The notes beneath the pieces were generated by a model that searched no databases, had not been told where the DNA came from, and saw only the letters and a list, made by a program, of their open reading frames with translations. A program made the position numbers and the translations under genes. A DNA stretch of 64,000 nucleotides from G965279355 sp965279355 (GTDB lineage Bacteria > Pseudomonadota > Alphaproteobacteria > CACIAM-22H2), in contig OZ257155.1 in the NCBI GenBank assembly GCA_965279355.1, positions 4,526,001-4,590,000 on the forward strand. The letters are read 5' to 3'. This document shows, in pieces, positions 32,221-40,724 of this stretch; within the stretch, counting starts at the first letter, position 1; each line of letters opens with the position of its first letter.

Positions 32221-32676
32221 TCAGAGGACCTGAAAGAAGCGGATACGTACCTCAGCGGCGTAACGGGCGCCAGAGGCAAGAAACATGCTGCGGTTGAGCC
32301 AGTCCCACTTTCCAGTGGGCGCTTCGAACACCGGATTGGTGCGGAAATAATACTCAGAAGGATCAACCTCTTCTCCGCGCATCAGCCTCTGGATCACCGC
32401 GTCGGGACCGTGGCGCAGGCCCTTGTTGGTGACATGGATCAGGGTGCCGTCATCGGCCTTGAGTTCGTAGAGCGCCATCACTTCGGTGACGCCGTCGGCA
32501 CGGATCACCTGCCAGTCGGCGCCGCCGGGTACGACGGTGCCCTTGCCCTTCGGACCCTCAAACGTGCCGCCGGTCACCGGGATCACCCGGCGGCGGCCAT
32601 AGGGCGTGTTGCCCACTTCCAGCGGCGCGGCGAGACCGGCCTTCATCTCGAACAGGAATTCGGTGGCGAGCTGCAT
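32221..32676 (-). CDS. DUF3237 family protein
   Basis: A 151-residue beta-rich protein. TPYGRRRVIPVTGGTFEGPKGKGTVVPGGADWQ and the C-terminal YYFRTNPVFEAPTGKWDWLNRSMFLA match the DUF3237 (barrel-wall) pattern. Function is unknown; members often accompany catabolic genes. The ATG at 32676 follows GAGGA; the longer open frame upstream runs into the TAXI gene and is rejected. It is 8 bases downstream of the TAXI receptor gene and probably co-transcribed with it. Confidence 0.87.
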   Translation of the reverse strand: MQLATEFLFEMKAGLAAPLEVGNTPYGRRRVIPVTGGTFEGPKGKGTVVPGGADWQVIRADGVTEVMALYELKADDGTLIHVTNKGLRHGPDAVIQRLMRGEEVDPSEYYFRTNPVFEAPTGKWDWLNRSMFLASGARYAAEVRIRFFQVL

Positions 32677-32684
32677 GATGGTCC

Positions 32685-33947
32685 TCAGACAAGACGCGCG
32701 CGCACGAAATCGAGATGCTGGCGCAGGTGATAGAGCTGCTGCGCATACGAGGTCGGCACATTCAGCTTTTCCAGGCGCAGCTGCATCTCGTCGAGCTGCG
32801 CCTTGATCTCGGCGCGCTTCACCCGGTCGGCACCCAGTGCCTCGTCCTCCAGCAGGCGCAGCTGCTTGTACCATTTGTAGATCTTGCGCTGGACCTGCCA
32901 GCGATAGGCCGGCGGTGCCAGACGTACGACGGGGATGAGCAAAGTGAGCAACGGAATCAGCAGCACGACCATCCGCTCCACCAGCACAGCGACGCCGAAG
33001 GGCAGATAGCGGAACAGGAAGCTGGGCCCGCGCTCGAAATAGCGCTCGGCGTCGGAATGCAGCGGATAATCAAGGTGGTTTCTGGTCGGGAAAGCGTTGG
33101 CGGGCGCGAAGAGCTGCGGCGTCGCATGGATCTCGCGGGCGGCGTTGAGCAGCAGCGTGACCAATGCTGGGTGGATGTCGTCGCGCGCCACCAGCGCCGC
33201 CGTCGGCGCGATCATGCGGATGTCGGTGGAGGGCACGTTGCTGGTGAGATCGGCGGCGCCCATCGGCAGCCGCACCGGCGACAGGAAGGGAAACTTCATC
33301 TGATAGGCGTCGGCCTGGTTGAACGGCAGCAGCCGGGCGGCGCCGCGTGCCACGATGTCGATCATCGGCTGCGACGGGGCCGCGATCACGATGAAGGCGG
33401 CGTCGATCTCGTTTTTCTCCATCGCCGTCAGGGCGGTGGTGGTGCCGAATTCGACAAAGCGCGCGGCGGTTTCGCCGACGCCGTTGGCGGCGAGGAGCTG
33501 GCGCGCGAGGATCTGCGTGCCGCTACCGGCGGAGCCTATGGCGATCCGCTGGTTTTTCAGGTCCGTCAGGCGGGTCGCGCGCACGCCATTGCGAACCAGC
33601 ACCCAGACCGGCTCGTAGAATGTGCCGGCCAGCGCCACGAGGCCGCTGGTGTCGAGGTCGGTGGTGATCCCGCCCTGCACGAAGGCGATATCGACGCGGT
33701 CGCGCTCCGTGGTGAGGCGGCGCAGATTGTCGAGCGAGCCCTCAGTTTCGACCAGCACGACATTGATGCCGTCGCGGGCCAGGATGCTGCGATAGCGCTG
33801 GCCGGCCTGGTGGTAGAAGCCGGTGGCGCCGCCAGTGGCGAGGCGGATTTCCTTGGGTGGCGGCGGCGCGACGAAGCGCAGCGCGACGACGAAGCCGGCG
33901 ACGATCAGTAAAATGGCCGGTACGTAAACCTTGAGCATCTCGCGCAT
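32685..33947 (-). CDS. TAXI-family TRAP transporter receptor with C-terminal membrane/coiled-coil extension
   Basis: A 420-residue protein. An uncleaved-looking N-terminal helix (VYVPAILLIVAGFVVALRFV) is followed by a TAXI solute-binding domain (IRLATGGATGFYHQAGQRY; ITTDLDTSGLVALAGTFYEPVWV; IAIGSAGSGTQILARQLL). After about residue 310 comes a second membrane helix (AVLVERMVVLLIPLLTLLIPVV) and a charged helical tail likely to form a coiled coil. The receptor is thus membrane-anchored at both ends of its periplasmic domain, with the tail returned to the cytoplasm. No TRAP permease genes are nearby. Ligands of TAXI proteins are often glutamate-like or unknown. Confidence 0.88.
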   Translation of the reverse strand: MREMLKVYVPAILLIVAGFVVALRFVAPPPPKEIRLATGGATGFYHQAGQRYRSILARDGINVVLVETEGSLDNLRRLTTERDRVDIAFVQGGITTDLDTSGLVALAGTFYEPVWVLVRNGVRATRLTDLKNQRIAIGSAGSGTQILARQLLAANGVGETAARFVEFGTTTALTAMEKNEIDAAFIVIAAPSQPMIDIVARGAARLLPFNQADAYQMKFPFLSPVRLPMGAADLTSNVPSTDIRMIAPTAALVARDDIHPALVTLLLNAAREIHATPQLFAPANAFPTRNHLDYPLHSDAERYFERGPSFLFRYLPFGVAVLVERMVVLLIPLLTLLIPVVRLAPPAYRWQVQRKIYKWYKQLRLLEDEALGADRVKRAEIKAQLDEMQLRLEKLNVPTSYAQQLYHLRQHLDFVRARLV

Positions 33948-33992
33948 CGGAGCCCCCCTCTCAGACGCAGGCCGGGCTAGAATAGCAGAACG

Positions 33993-34568
33993 ATGGACAC
34001 CGTCTCACAACTTGCGTTGATGCTGGGGGCAAGCTGGGCGAGCGGCCTCAACCTCTATATCGCGGTCCTGACCCTGGGCCTGATGCAGAGTTTCGGCTGG
34101 ATCGCGCTGCCCGGCGGGCTGGAGGCGTTGGGCTCGCCCATCGTGCTCGTCACCGCCTTCGTGCTCTATGCGGTCGAATTCATCGCCGACAAGGTGCCGG
34201 GGGTCAGCGCGCTGTGGGACGCCCTGCACACCTTCATCCGCATTCCCGCGGGCGCCGTTCTGGCGGCGGCCACCGTGTCGGGGCTGGAGCCGCAATGGGT
34301 GGTGGCGGCGGCGCTGGCCGGCGGCTTCGTCGCGGCCGGCACGCATGCGGCAAAGGCCGGATCGCGGGCGGCCTTCACGCTCGATCCCTTCACTGCCATC
34401 GCCGCATCGTTTGTCGGCGATGCCACGGTGGTGGCCGGCCTCTGGGTCGCGATCCAGTACCCGATCGTCTTTCTTGTCCTGCTCCTGTTGTTCGCGGCGC
34501 TGCTGGTGTGGCTGCTGCCGAAACTGTTCCGTGCGATCGGCCGCGTGTTCCGCTGGCGGCGGGCGTGA
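33993..34568 (+). CDS. DUF4126 family membrane protein
   Basis: A 191-residue protein with about five membrane helices. The DUF4126 pattern is visible in GASWASGLNLYIAVLTLG and VEFIADKVPGVSALWDALHTFIRIPAGA. The function is unknown. It is divergent from the TAXI receptor gene (45 bases apart) and precedes an alpha/beta hydrolase gene in the same direction. Confidence 0.88.
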   Translation: MDTVSQLALMLGASWASGLNLYIAVLTLGLMQSFGWIALPGGLEALGSPIVLVTAFVLYAVEFIADKVPGVSALWDALHTFIRIPAGAVLAAATVSGLEPQWVVAAALAGGFVAAGTHAAKAGSRAAFTLDPFTAIAASFVGDATVVAGLWVAIQYPIVFLVLLLLFAALLVWLLPKLFRAIGRVFRWRRA

Positions 34569-34634
34569 GCATGCTTGCTGTTGCGCCGTCGATGCACCTA
34601 TTCTCGGCAACTTTTTAAGACTGCGGAGGACACG

Positions 34635-35432
34635 ATGCCCGAGGGAACAGCGCCAGCCGGCCACCGGCAGGATTTCGTCACCGTCGCCGGCTGCAAGACG
34701 CTGGTGCTGCGCGGCGGCAAGGGCCGGACGATCCTCTATCTGCATGGTGCCTCGGGCGGCGGCGTATGGCAGCCCTTCATGCAGGATCTCGCCAAGCGCT
34801 ACGAGGTCATCGCGCCGGAACACCCGGGTTTCGGCCAGACCGATACGCCCGACTGGCTCGATCGCATGGAAGACCTTGCGTATTTCTATCTCGATTTCAT
34901 GAAGCAGCAGGATTTGCGCGACGTGCACCTGATCGGCTCGTCGTTCGGCGGTTGGCTGGCGGCGGAGATCGCGGTGCGCAGCACCCAGCGGATTTCCTCG
35001 CTGACACTGATCGGGGCCGCCGGTCTGCGTCCCCGGGGCGTCGAGGCGCCCGATACGTTCCTATGGAAGCCCGAAGAGGCGGTCCGCAACACATTCAGCG
35101 ATCCGAAGATGGTCGAGGCGGCGCTTGCGCGGCAGCCGTCGGAAGAGGAGATGGACCGCCAGCTCAAGAACCGCTTCACCCTGGCAAAGCTTGGCTGGCA
35201 TCCGCGCATGCACAATCCCGATCTGCCGAAATGGATTCACCGCATCGACGTGCCTACCCTGGTGATGTGGGGCGCGGACGACAAGATCGTGCCGCCGGTG
35301 CTGGGCGATTACTACGCCAAGATGATCCCCGGCGCGAAGCTGCAGACGATCGGGAATTGCGGCCACCTGCCGCAGGTCGAGCGCAGGGACGAGTTCGTCG
35401 CCGCGGTGACGGGCTTCCTCGACGGCAAATAA
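34635..35432 (+). CDS. Alpha/beta fold hydrolase
   Basis: A 265-residue cytoplasmic alpha/beta hydrolase. The HG oxyanion motif is YLHGASGGG (about residue 35), the nucleophile elbow GSSFGGW (Ser at about 105), the acid in MWGADDKIVPP (about 217) and the catalytic His in GNCGHLPQVE (about 245). It resembles meta-cleavage-product hydrolases and related C-C or ester hydrolases, so an aromatic-ring-cleavage product is possible. GCGGAGGA precedes the ATG. A stem-loop follows the stop. Confidence 0.9.
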   Translation: MPEGTAPAGHRQDFVTVAGCKTLVLRGGKGRTILYLHGASGGGVWQPFMQDLAKRYEVIAPEHPGFGQTDTPDWLDRMEDLAYFYLDFMKQQDLRDVHLIGSSFGGWLAAEIAVRSTQRISSLTLIGAAGLRPRGVEAPDTFLWKPEEAVRNTFSDPKMVEAALARQPSEEEMDRQLKNRFTLAKLGWHPRMHNPDLPKWIHRIDVPTLVMWGADDKIVPPVLGDYYAKMIPGAKLQTIGNCGHLPQVERRDEFVAAVTGFLDGK

Positions 35433-35484
35433 GTCCGTTTCGTTACGGCAGCCTGCGTTAGTAGGCTGTGTCAGTCATTGGACA

Positions 35485-35510
35485 GGGCGGATAATTCCGC
35501 CCCCGTTTTG
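35485..35510 (+). terminator. Likely terminator after the hydrolase gene
   Basis: GGGCGGA and TCCGCCC form a 7-base-pair stem (35485-35491 with 35496-35502) with a TAAT loop, followed by CCGTTTTG. The T-run is short. A smaller stem (CAGCCT/AGGCTG) lies just before it. Confidence 0.5.
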
Positions 35511-35613
35511 TCATACCTAAATCATCGTTTTCGCCCACGCCGCCGGGCCGATCCGCGGCTACGCTTCTTCATGCGTCGGGGGACTCCATAAACAAGAGCA
35601 CGGGGTCCAGGAA

Positions 35614-36273
35614 ATGAACGAGCAGTCGCAGGGTTTCGTCGAGAGCGTCCGCGATCTTCGCCGCTATGCGCATGCGCTGATGGGCACAAGGCAGCGCGGC
35701 GATGTCTACGTGATGGCCTGCCTGCAGGTGCTGCGCAACGAACCCGCCCGCGTGAACGATGACTCCGGCGATATCCGTCTCGGCATGTTCAAACTGTTTC
35801 ACTCGATCTGGGACACGGTCGAGCTGGGATGCAACCCGACTGGCCGGCCGGGAGTCGACGCGCTCGACGCGGACGATCCCGAAGCCGGCTACGGTCCGGT
35901 CGAGGATCGGCAGATCCTGCTTCTGGTGACGCTCCTGAAATTCTCCGCCGTCGAGACCGCTGACATTCTCGGCGTGCGCGAGGCGCGGGTTCTTGAGGTC
36001 CTGGATGGCGCGCATGTCGACTTCCGCGAACGCCTGATGCATGTGCTGGCGGCGTCGGCCTATGCCGGGCCGGCCAATGCGTTCCGCAGGCCGACCGAAA
36101 GCGATCTATCGCTGGCGATGGCGGCGGCAACAACCCGCCGTCGCGGTCACTGGTCGCATCGCAGAGATCAGCCGCGGACGCTCGCGGTAGACGAGAGCTA
36201 CATGCTGCCGCCCGCCGCGCCGCAACTGGCCTCACCCTCGCGTCATCGGCCGGGTTTCGACCGCAAGATGTGA
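35614..36273 (+). CDS. PhyR-like sigma-mimic domain protein without receiver domain
   Basis: A 219-residue protein. The N-terminal region (VRDLRRYAHALMGTRQRGDVYVMACLQVLRNEP) resembles the sigma-2-like start of PhyR, and LLLVTLLKFSAVETADILGVREARVLEVLDG (about residues 100-130) resembles its sigma-4-like helix-turn-helix. PhyR normally continues into a CheY-type receiver; here the C-terminal 70 residues are low-complexity and basic with no receiver motifs. In PhyR the sigma-like domain titrates the anti-sigma factor NepR. This protein could be a constitutive NepR binder, or a divergent ECF sigma factor. No nepR or ecfG gene lies beside it. Confidence 0.68.
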   Translation: MNEQSQGFVESVRDLRRYAHALMGTRQRGDVYVMACLQVLRNEPARVNDDSGDIRLGMFKLFHSIWDTVELGCNPTGRPGVDALDADDPEAGYGPVEDRQILLLVTLLKFSAVETADILGVREARVLEVLDGAHVDFRERLMHVLAASAYAGPANAFRRPTESDLSLAMAAATTRRRGHWSHRRDQPRTLAVDESYMLPPAAPQLASPSRHRPGFDRKM

Positions 36274-36277
36274 CCGC

Positions 36278-37063
36278 TTAACCGACGATGCGGGTATTGC
36301 CCGGCAGCCGGTCGAGCGTCGCGATGTCCTCGCGGTCGAGAACGAAATCGAAGATGTCGAGATTGGCGCGCAGGTGCGGTTCGCTGCTGGCCTTGGGGAT
36401 GGCCATGACGCCGGGCTGCTGAACCAGCCAGCGCAAGGCAATCTGTGCCGGAGTCTTGCTGTGCTTCGTGGCGATGCGGGCCAATGACGCGTGATCGGTC
36501 AGCCGGCCGCGAGCCAGCGGGCAGTAGGCGGTGATCGCGATCTGATGCTGCCGCGCGTCGTCGACGATGGCGCGCTGGTCGAGCAGCAGGTGATATTCGA
36601 TCTGGTTGCACGCGATCGGCGCATGCTTCCGCGCTTCGGTCATAAGGGGCACCGGAAAATTGCTGACGCCGATTGCGCGCACTTTGCCGACGTCCTGCAG
36701 TTTGCGCATGGCGCCCAGGGTCTCGCCGACCGGCACCGCGTCATTGGGCCAGTGGATCAGCAGCAGATCGACATAGTCGGTCTTCAGTTTCCGCAGCGAC
36801 GCGTCAGCGGTCGGGCCGACGTCTTTTGCCCGGAGATGGCTGGTCCACAGTTTGGTGGTGATGAAGAGTTGGTCGCGGCTGACGCCGGCGATGGCGCGGC
36901 CGATCTCGGCTTCGTTGCCATACATCTCCGCCGTATCGATGTGCCGGTAGCCGAGATCGAGGGCCGTGCGCACAGCCGTCTCGCAACCGCTTCCCGACAA
37001 CTGCCATGTACCGAGGCCGATGACGGGCACCTTGCGGTCCTGCATGTCGATTGTCGGGATCAT
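36278..37063 (-). CDS. Aldo/keto reductase (2,5-diketo-gluconate reductase-like)
   Basis: A 261-residue (beta/alpha)8 NADPH oxidoreductase. It has the AKR motifs GYRHIDTAEMYGNEAEIG (catalytic Asp and Tyr), TTKLW (catalytic Lys), LIHWP (His) and IPKASSEPHLRANLDIFDF (cofactor phosphate site). It reduces aldehydes or ketones such as 2,5-diketo-gluconate or methylglyoxal. Its ATG overlaps the stop of the OppF-like gene by 4 bases, so it is the last gene of the peptide-transporter operon and may act on the imported compound. Confidence 0.92.
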   Translation of the reverse strand: MIPTIDMQDRKVPVIGLGTWQLSGSGCETAVRTALDLGYRHIDTAEMYGNEAEIGRAIAGVSRDQLFITTKLWTSHLRAKDVGPTADASLRKLKTDYVDLLLIHWPNDAVPVGETLGAMRKLQDVGKVRAIGVSNFPVPLMTEARKHAPIACNQIEYHLLLDQRAIVDDARQHQIAITAYCPLARGRLTDHASLARIATKHSKTPAQIALRWLVQQPGVMAIPKASSEPHLRANLDIFDFVLDREDIATLDRLPGNTRIVG

Positions 37064-37842
37064 CGTGGGACTGTGGGGGTGAGGATGCTGTCGAGCAATG
37101 TCTTTGTATAAATGTGCTGGGGTGACGCAAACAGCGTCTGCACCGGTGCGTCTTCAACAATCGTGCCGGCCTGCATCACCGCAACCCGCGAGGCGATGTG
37201 CTCCACCACGGCCAGGTTGTGGCTGATGAACACCAGGGTGAGCGTCAGCTCGCGGCGGAGCCGTCGCAGCAGATTGAGGATCTGCGCCTGCACCGAAACA
37301 TCCAGCGCCGAGGTCGGCTCATCGCAGATCAGGATGTCGGGCTGCAGGCTGAGCGCGCGGGCAATTGCCACACGCTGGCGCTGGCCGCCGGACAGCTCGG
37401 ACGGATACACGGCGGCCAGCCGCTCGGCGAGGCCGACCTGGTCCATGAGTTCGCGGATGCGGCGCGCGCGGTCCTCGGAACTGCCGATGCCATGCGCCGA
37501 AAGCGGGCCGCCGATGATCGTCGCGATGCTGTGGCGCGGGTTGAGCGAAGCATAGGGGTCCTGGAACACCGGCTGCACCCGCCGCGCCCGCTCGCGGCGG
37601 CCGATCTTCGAGATATCGGTGTCGCCCAGTGTGATCGTGCCGCTGCTGGGCTCGAGCAGACCAAGCAGCAGGCGCGCCAGCGTGGTCTTGCCCGATCCTG
37701 ATTCGCCGACGACGCCCAGGACTTCGCCGCGATGCAAGTCGAGCGATATGTCGTCGACTGCAGTCAGCGTCTCGCGCGCGCCGCCGCGCAGCGCGAACTG
37801 CTTCGTCAGGTTCCGCGCTTGCAGGACGACCTCGTCGCTCAT
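37060..37842 (-). CDS. Oligopeptide/dipeptide ABC transporter ATP-binding protein (OppF/DppF-like)
   Basis: A 260-residue ABC ATPase. Walker A GESGSGKT, Q-loop PVFQDPYASLNPRHS (characteristic of the Opp/Dpp group), signature LSGGQRQRVAIARAL, Walker B ILICDEPTSALD and an H-loop His are all intact. The ATG at 37842 is chosen because it forms an ATGA overlap with the OppD-like gene's stop; an ATG four codons upstream exists. It is somewhat shorter than usual OppF (about 320), lacking the extended C-terminal region. Confidence 0.93.
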   Translation of the reverse strand: MSDEVVLQARNLTKQFALRGGARETLTAVDDISLDLHRGEVLGVVGESGSGKTTLARLLLGLLEPSSGTITLGDTDISKIGRRERARRVQPVFQDPYASLNPRHSIATIIGGPLSAHGIGSSEDRARRIRELMDQVGLAERLAAVYPSELSGGQRQRVAIARALSLQPDILICDEPTSALDVSVQAQILNLLRRLRRELTLTLVFISHNLAVVEHIASRVAVMQAGTIVEDAPVQTLFASPQHIYTKTLLDSILTPTVPR

Positions 37843-38774
37843 GCGCGCACGCAACGGCTGATGCGATTGACGCCGATCGCCCGCACCGGCGGATCGGTGG
37901 TACAGGCGGGCAGGGCGACATCGCAGCGGTCGCGGAAGCTGCAGCCGCGCAGCAGGCCGGACAGCGACGGCACGATACCGGGGATGACGCCCAGATTGTC
38001 GTCGCCGGGGCGCGGCAGGCAGGCCAGCAGTCCGCGTGTGTAGGGATGCGATGGCGCGGTCAGGATTTCCGCGGCGGTGCCGGTCTCGACAATCTGTCCC
38101 GCATACATCACCGCGACCTTGTCGGCGATGTGCGCCACCACCCCAAGGTCATGGGTGATGAGCAGCAGACCCATGCCGAATTCCTGCTGCAGATCGGCGA
38201 GCAGTTGCAGAATCTGCGCCTGCACCGTGGTGTCGAGCGCGGTGGTTGGCTCGTCGGCGATCAGCAGGTCGGGTCCGCACATCAGCGCCATCGCGATCAT
38301 CACGCGCTGGCGCTGGCCGCCGGAGAGTTCGTGCGGATACTGCGCGAGACGACGCCCGGCATCCGCGATACCCGCGCGCTCCAGCAGAAAGAGCGCGCGG
38401 TTCCGTGCGTCGCCGGCCGAGGCATCCGGACGGTGACGGCGGAACACCTCCATCAGCTGCGTGCCGATCGTGTAGGACGGGTTGAGGGCGGACCCCGGCT
38501 CCTGGAAGATCATCGCCATGCGGTCACCGCGCAGGGCATTCACCTCGCGCGGGGTGAGATGCTGGAGATCCTGATTGCGGAACCGCAGGGCGATGGCGCG
38601 GCGGCGCGCGCCTGTCGGCAGAAGGCCCATCAGCGCCAACGCGGTCATCGACTTGCCGCAGCCGGATTCACCGACGATGCACAGGGTCTCGCCGCGATCG
38701 ACGGTAAAGCCGACATCGCGCACGGCATGCAGCGCGCCGATATCGACCGACAGACCCTGAACGGTCAGGAGCAC
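37839..38774 (-). CDS. Oligopeptide/dipeptide ABC transporter ATP-binding protein (OppD/DppD-like)
   Basis: A 311-residue ABC ATPase. It has Walker A GESGCGKS, Q-loop MIFQEPGSALNPSYTIG, signature LSGGQRQRVMIAMAL and Walker B LLIADEPTTALD, plus the C-terminal oligopeptide-transporter extension CSFRDRCDVALPAC with its cysteine cluster. A GTG at 38774, one base beyond the permease stop, is chosen as the start; the longer open frame overlaps the permease coding region and lacks similarity. It pairs with the OppF-like ATPase. Confidence 0.92.
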   Translation of the reverse strand: MLLTVQGLSVDIGALHAVRDVGFTVDRGETLCIVGESGCGKSMTALALMGLLPTGARRRAIALRFRNQDLQHLTPREVNALRGDRMAMIFQEPGSALNPSYTIGTQLMEVFRRHRPDASAGDARNRALFLLERAGIADAGRRLAQYPHELSGGQRQRVMIAMALMCGPDLLIADEPTTALDTTVQAQILQLLADLQQEFGMGLLLITHDLGVVAHIADKVAVMYAGQIVETGTAAEILTAPSHPYTRGLLACLPRPGDDNLGVIPGIVPSLSGLLRGCSFRDRCDVALPACTTDPPVRAIGVNRISRCVRA

Positions 38775-38775
38775 G

Positions 38776-39663
38776 TCACGCCCGCCCTTCCGGCGCCAGC
38801 GCGTCGCGCAGTCCGTCGCCGACCAGATTGATGGCCAGCACAAGGATCGAGAGTGCCGCGCCTGGAATGGCGATCAGCCAGAAATCGAACAGCATGTAGG
38901 GTTTGGCTTCGGCAATCAGCAGCCCCCACGACGGCAGCGGCGACGGCACGCCGAGACCGAGGAACGACAGCGATGCCTCAATCAGGATGGCGCTCGCCAT
39001 TTCCAGGGTCGCCACCACGATGAAATGCGGCAGGACGTTCGGCAGGATTTCATGCAGCAGGATGCGCGGCGTGGAATAGCCGGCGGCTTCGGCCGCCGCG
39101 ACGTAATCGCGGCTGCGCGCCTGCTGTACGGCGCTGCGTATCACTACGACAAAGCGATCCCATTTCAGAAAACCCAGCACCAGAATGACGATCAGCAGCG
39201 AACTGCCGATCACGCCAACCACGGCCAGCGCCACCAGGATCACCGGCAGGGCCAGACGGGTGGTGGTGAAGAAGGTCACAACGAGATCCGTCCTGCCGCC
39301 GAAATAGCCGGCGAGCAGTCCCAAGGTCAGGCCGATGGCGCCAGAGATCACGACCACCGCCAGACCAATCATCAGCGAGATGCGCGCGCCGTAAACGACG
39401 CGCGCGAGATAGTCGCGCCCGATCGCGTCGGTGCCGAAGACATGCAGCCATGTCCCGCCGTCGAGCCACACTGGCGGCGCCAACCGGCGGACCAGATCCT
39501 GGCTATAGGGGTCGTGCGTGATCAGCAGCGGCCCGATCAGCGCGCCGATGGCGATGACCGCAAGAATGAAGACACCGCCCCACAATCCGCCATTGAAGCG
39601 GCGCGTGCGCGCCCCGGCGGGCGCAACTGCAAGAGCCGGTTCGGGGAGGGTGAGGTCGCTCAC
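38776..39663 (-). CDS. Oligopeptide/dipeptide ABC transporter permease (OppC/DppC-like)
   Basis: A 295-residue permease with about six helices. HVFGTDAIGRDYLARVVYGARISL is the hallmark block and EAAGYSTPRILLHEILPNVLP the coupling loop. The GTG at 39663 gives a GTGA overlap with the OppB-like stop and is preferred to an ATG 11 codons earlier within that gene. It forms the inner-membrane channel with the OppB-like protein. Confidence 0.92.
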   Translation of the reverse strand: MSDLTLPEPALAVAPAGARTRRFNGGLWGGVFILAVIAIGALIGPLLITHDPYSQDLVRRLAPPVWLDGGTWLHVFGTDAIGRDYLARVVYGARISLMIGLAVVVISGAIGLTLGLLAGYFGGRTDLVVTFFTTTRLALPVILVALAVVGVIGSSLLIVILVLGFLKWDRFVVVIRSAVQQARSRDYVAAAEAAGYSTPRILLHEILPNVLPHFIVVATLEMASAILIEASLSFLGLGVPSPLPSWGLLIAEAKPYMLFDFWLIAIPGAALSILVLAINLVGDGLRDALAPEGRA

Positions 39664-40583
39664 GCGGCGGCGATCCGCAGACGCGGGTCCAGCCACGCGT
39701 TCAGCAGGTCGGCGATCAGCGTCAGGCCGACATAGAACGCGGAGAGAAGAAGGACGATGGCGAGCGTCACCGGCGCGTCCTGGTGGCTGATGCTCTGCCA
39801 GGCGAGATAGCCAAGGCCTTCCAGCGCAAACACGGTTTCAATGACGATGGAGCCGCCGAGCAGATAGCCGAGCTGCACTGCCGCGAGGGCAACCACGGGG
39901 ATGATGGCGTTGCGCAGGGCATGGCGGAAGACCACGGCAAATGGCGAGAGGCCATTGGCGCGCGCTGTGCGAATGTAATCCGAAGCCAGCACGTCGAGCA
40001 TGCCGGCACGGGTAAGCCGCATCAGCGCCGGCAGGGCATAGGCGGTCAACGCCAGCGTCGGCAGAACGTAATGCGCGGGTGTGCTGCTGCCCGAAACCGG
40101 GAGAAGCCCCCAGTTCAGGGAGAACAGCATGATCAGCAGCAGCGACAGGAAGAACGACGGTAACGTCTGACCGGCAACGGCGATCAGCAAAGCCAGGCGG
40201 TCGACCCAGCGTCGTGGGCGCATCGCCGCGACAACACCGAGCGGGATGGCGAGAAGCAGCGCCAGAAGCAGGGACGCGGCGCCCAGGATCAGCGTGACGG
40301 GCAGATGCGAGAAGACAACCGGCGCAACGCTCTGGCGGTAGTAGAGCGACTCACCGAGGTCGCCGGTAAGCGTGCGTCCCAGCCAGTCGAGATACTGAAC
40401 CGGGAAGGGCCGGTCGAGCCCGTACGCTTTGCGCAGGAACTCGATGGTCTCGGCGGTGGCGCCGCGCCCGGCGAGCGCCGCGGCCGGATCGCCCGCGAAA
40501 TGCAGGAGCAGGAAGCAGAGGAACGACACCAGCAGCAGCACCAGGACCGCGACAACTCCCCGCTTGGCGGCATAGAGCAGCAT
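39660..40583 (-). CDS. Oligopeptide/dipeptide ABC transporter permease (OppB/DppB-like)
   Basis: A 307-residue permease opening the operon. AKRGVVAVLVLLLVSFLCFLLLHFAGDPAAALAG is the usual N-terminal helix, RANGLSPFAVVFRHALRNAIIPVVAL the coupling loop, and GGSIVIETVFALEGLGYL the conserved C-terminal block. No solute-binding protein (SBP_bac_5) gene precedes it or occurs anywhere in the window, so the receptor is encoded elsewhere or borrowed. Confidence 0.93.
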   Translation of the reverse strand: MLLYAAKRGVVAVLVLLLVSFLCFLLLHFAGDPAAALAGRGATAETIEFLRKAYGLDRPFPVQYLDWLGRTLTGDLGESLYYRQSVAPVVFSHLPVTLILGAASLLLALLLAIPLGVVAAMRPRRWVDRLALLIAVAGQTLPSFFLSLLLIMLFSLNWGLLPVSGSSTPAHYVLPTLALTAYALPALMRLTRAGMLDVLASDYIRTARANGLSPFAVVFRHALRNAIIPVVALAAVQLGYLLGGSIVIETVFALEGLGYLAWQSISHQDAPVTLAIVLLLSAFYVGLTLIADLLNAWLDPRLRIAAA

Positions 40584-40688
40584 GGGTGGCGTCTTTTTCC
40601 GGTGTGATGGTGAAGCAGCGAACCCACGCAGCTTTGCGAGCCGACACCTGCTTTGTCAACGTGCGGTCCTTCTTGCTCCCTCGTTACT

Positions 40689-40711
40689 CCCTCGCCCCAA
40701 CGGGGAGAGGG
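40689..40711. repeat. Short hairpin downstream of the pentapeptide gene
   Basis: CCCTC-G-CCCC-AAC-GGGG-A-GAGGG forms a strong nested stem between the Opp operon promoter region and the end of the pentapeptide-repeat gene. There is no T-run, so it could be a factor-assisted terminator or a small dispersed repeat. Confidence 0.45.
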
Positions 40712-40724
40712 AAGTAAGAAGCTC

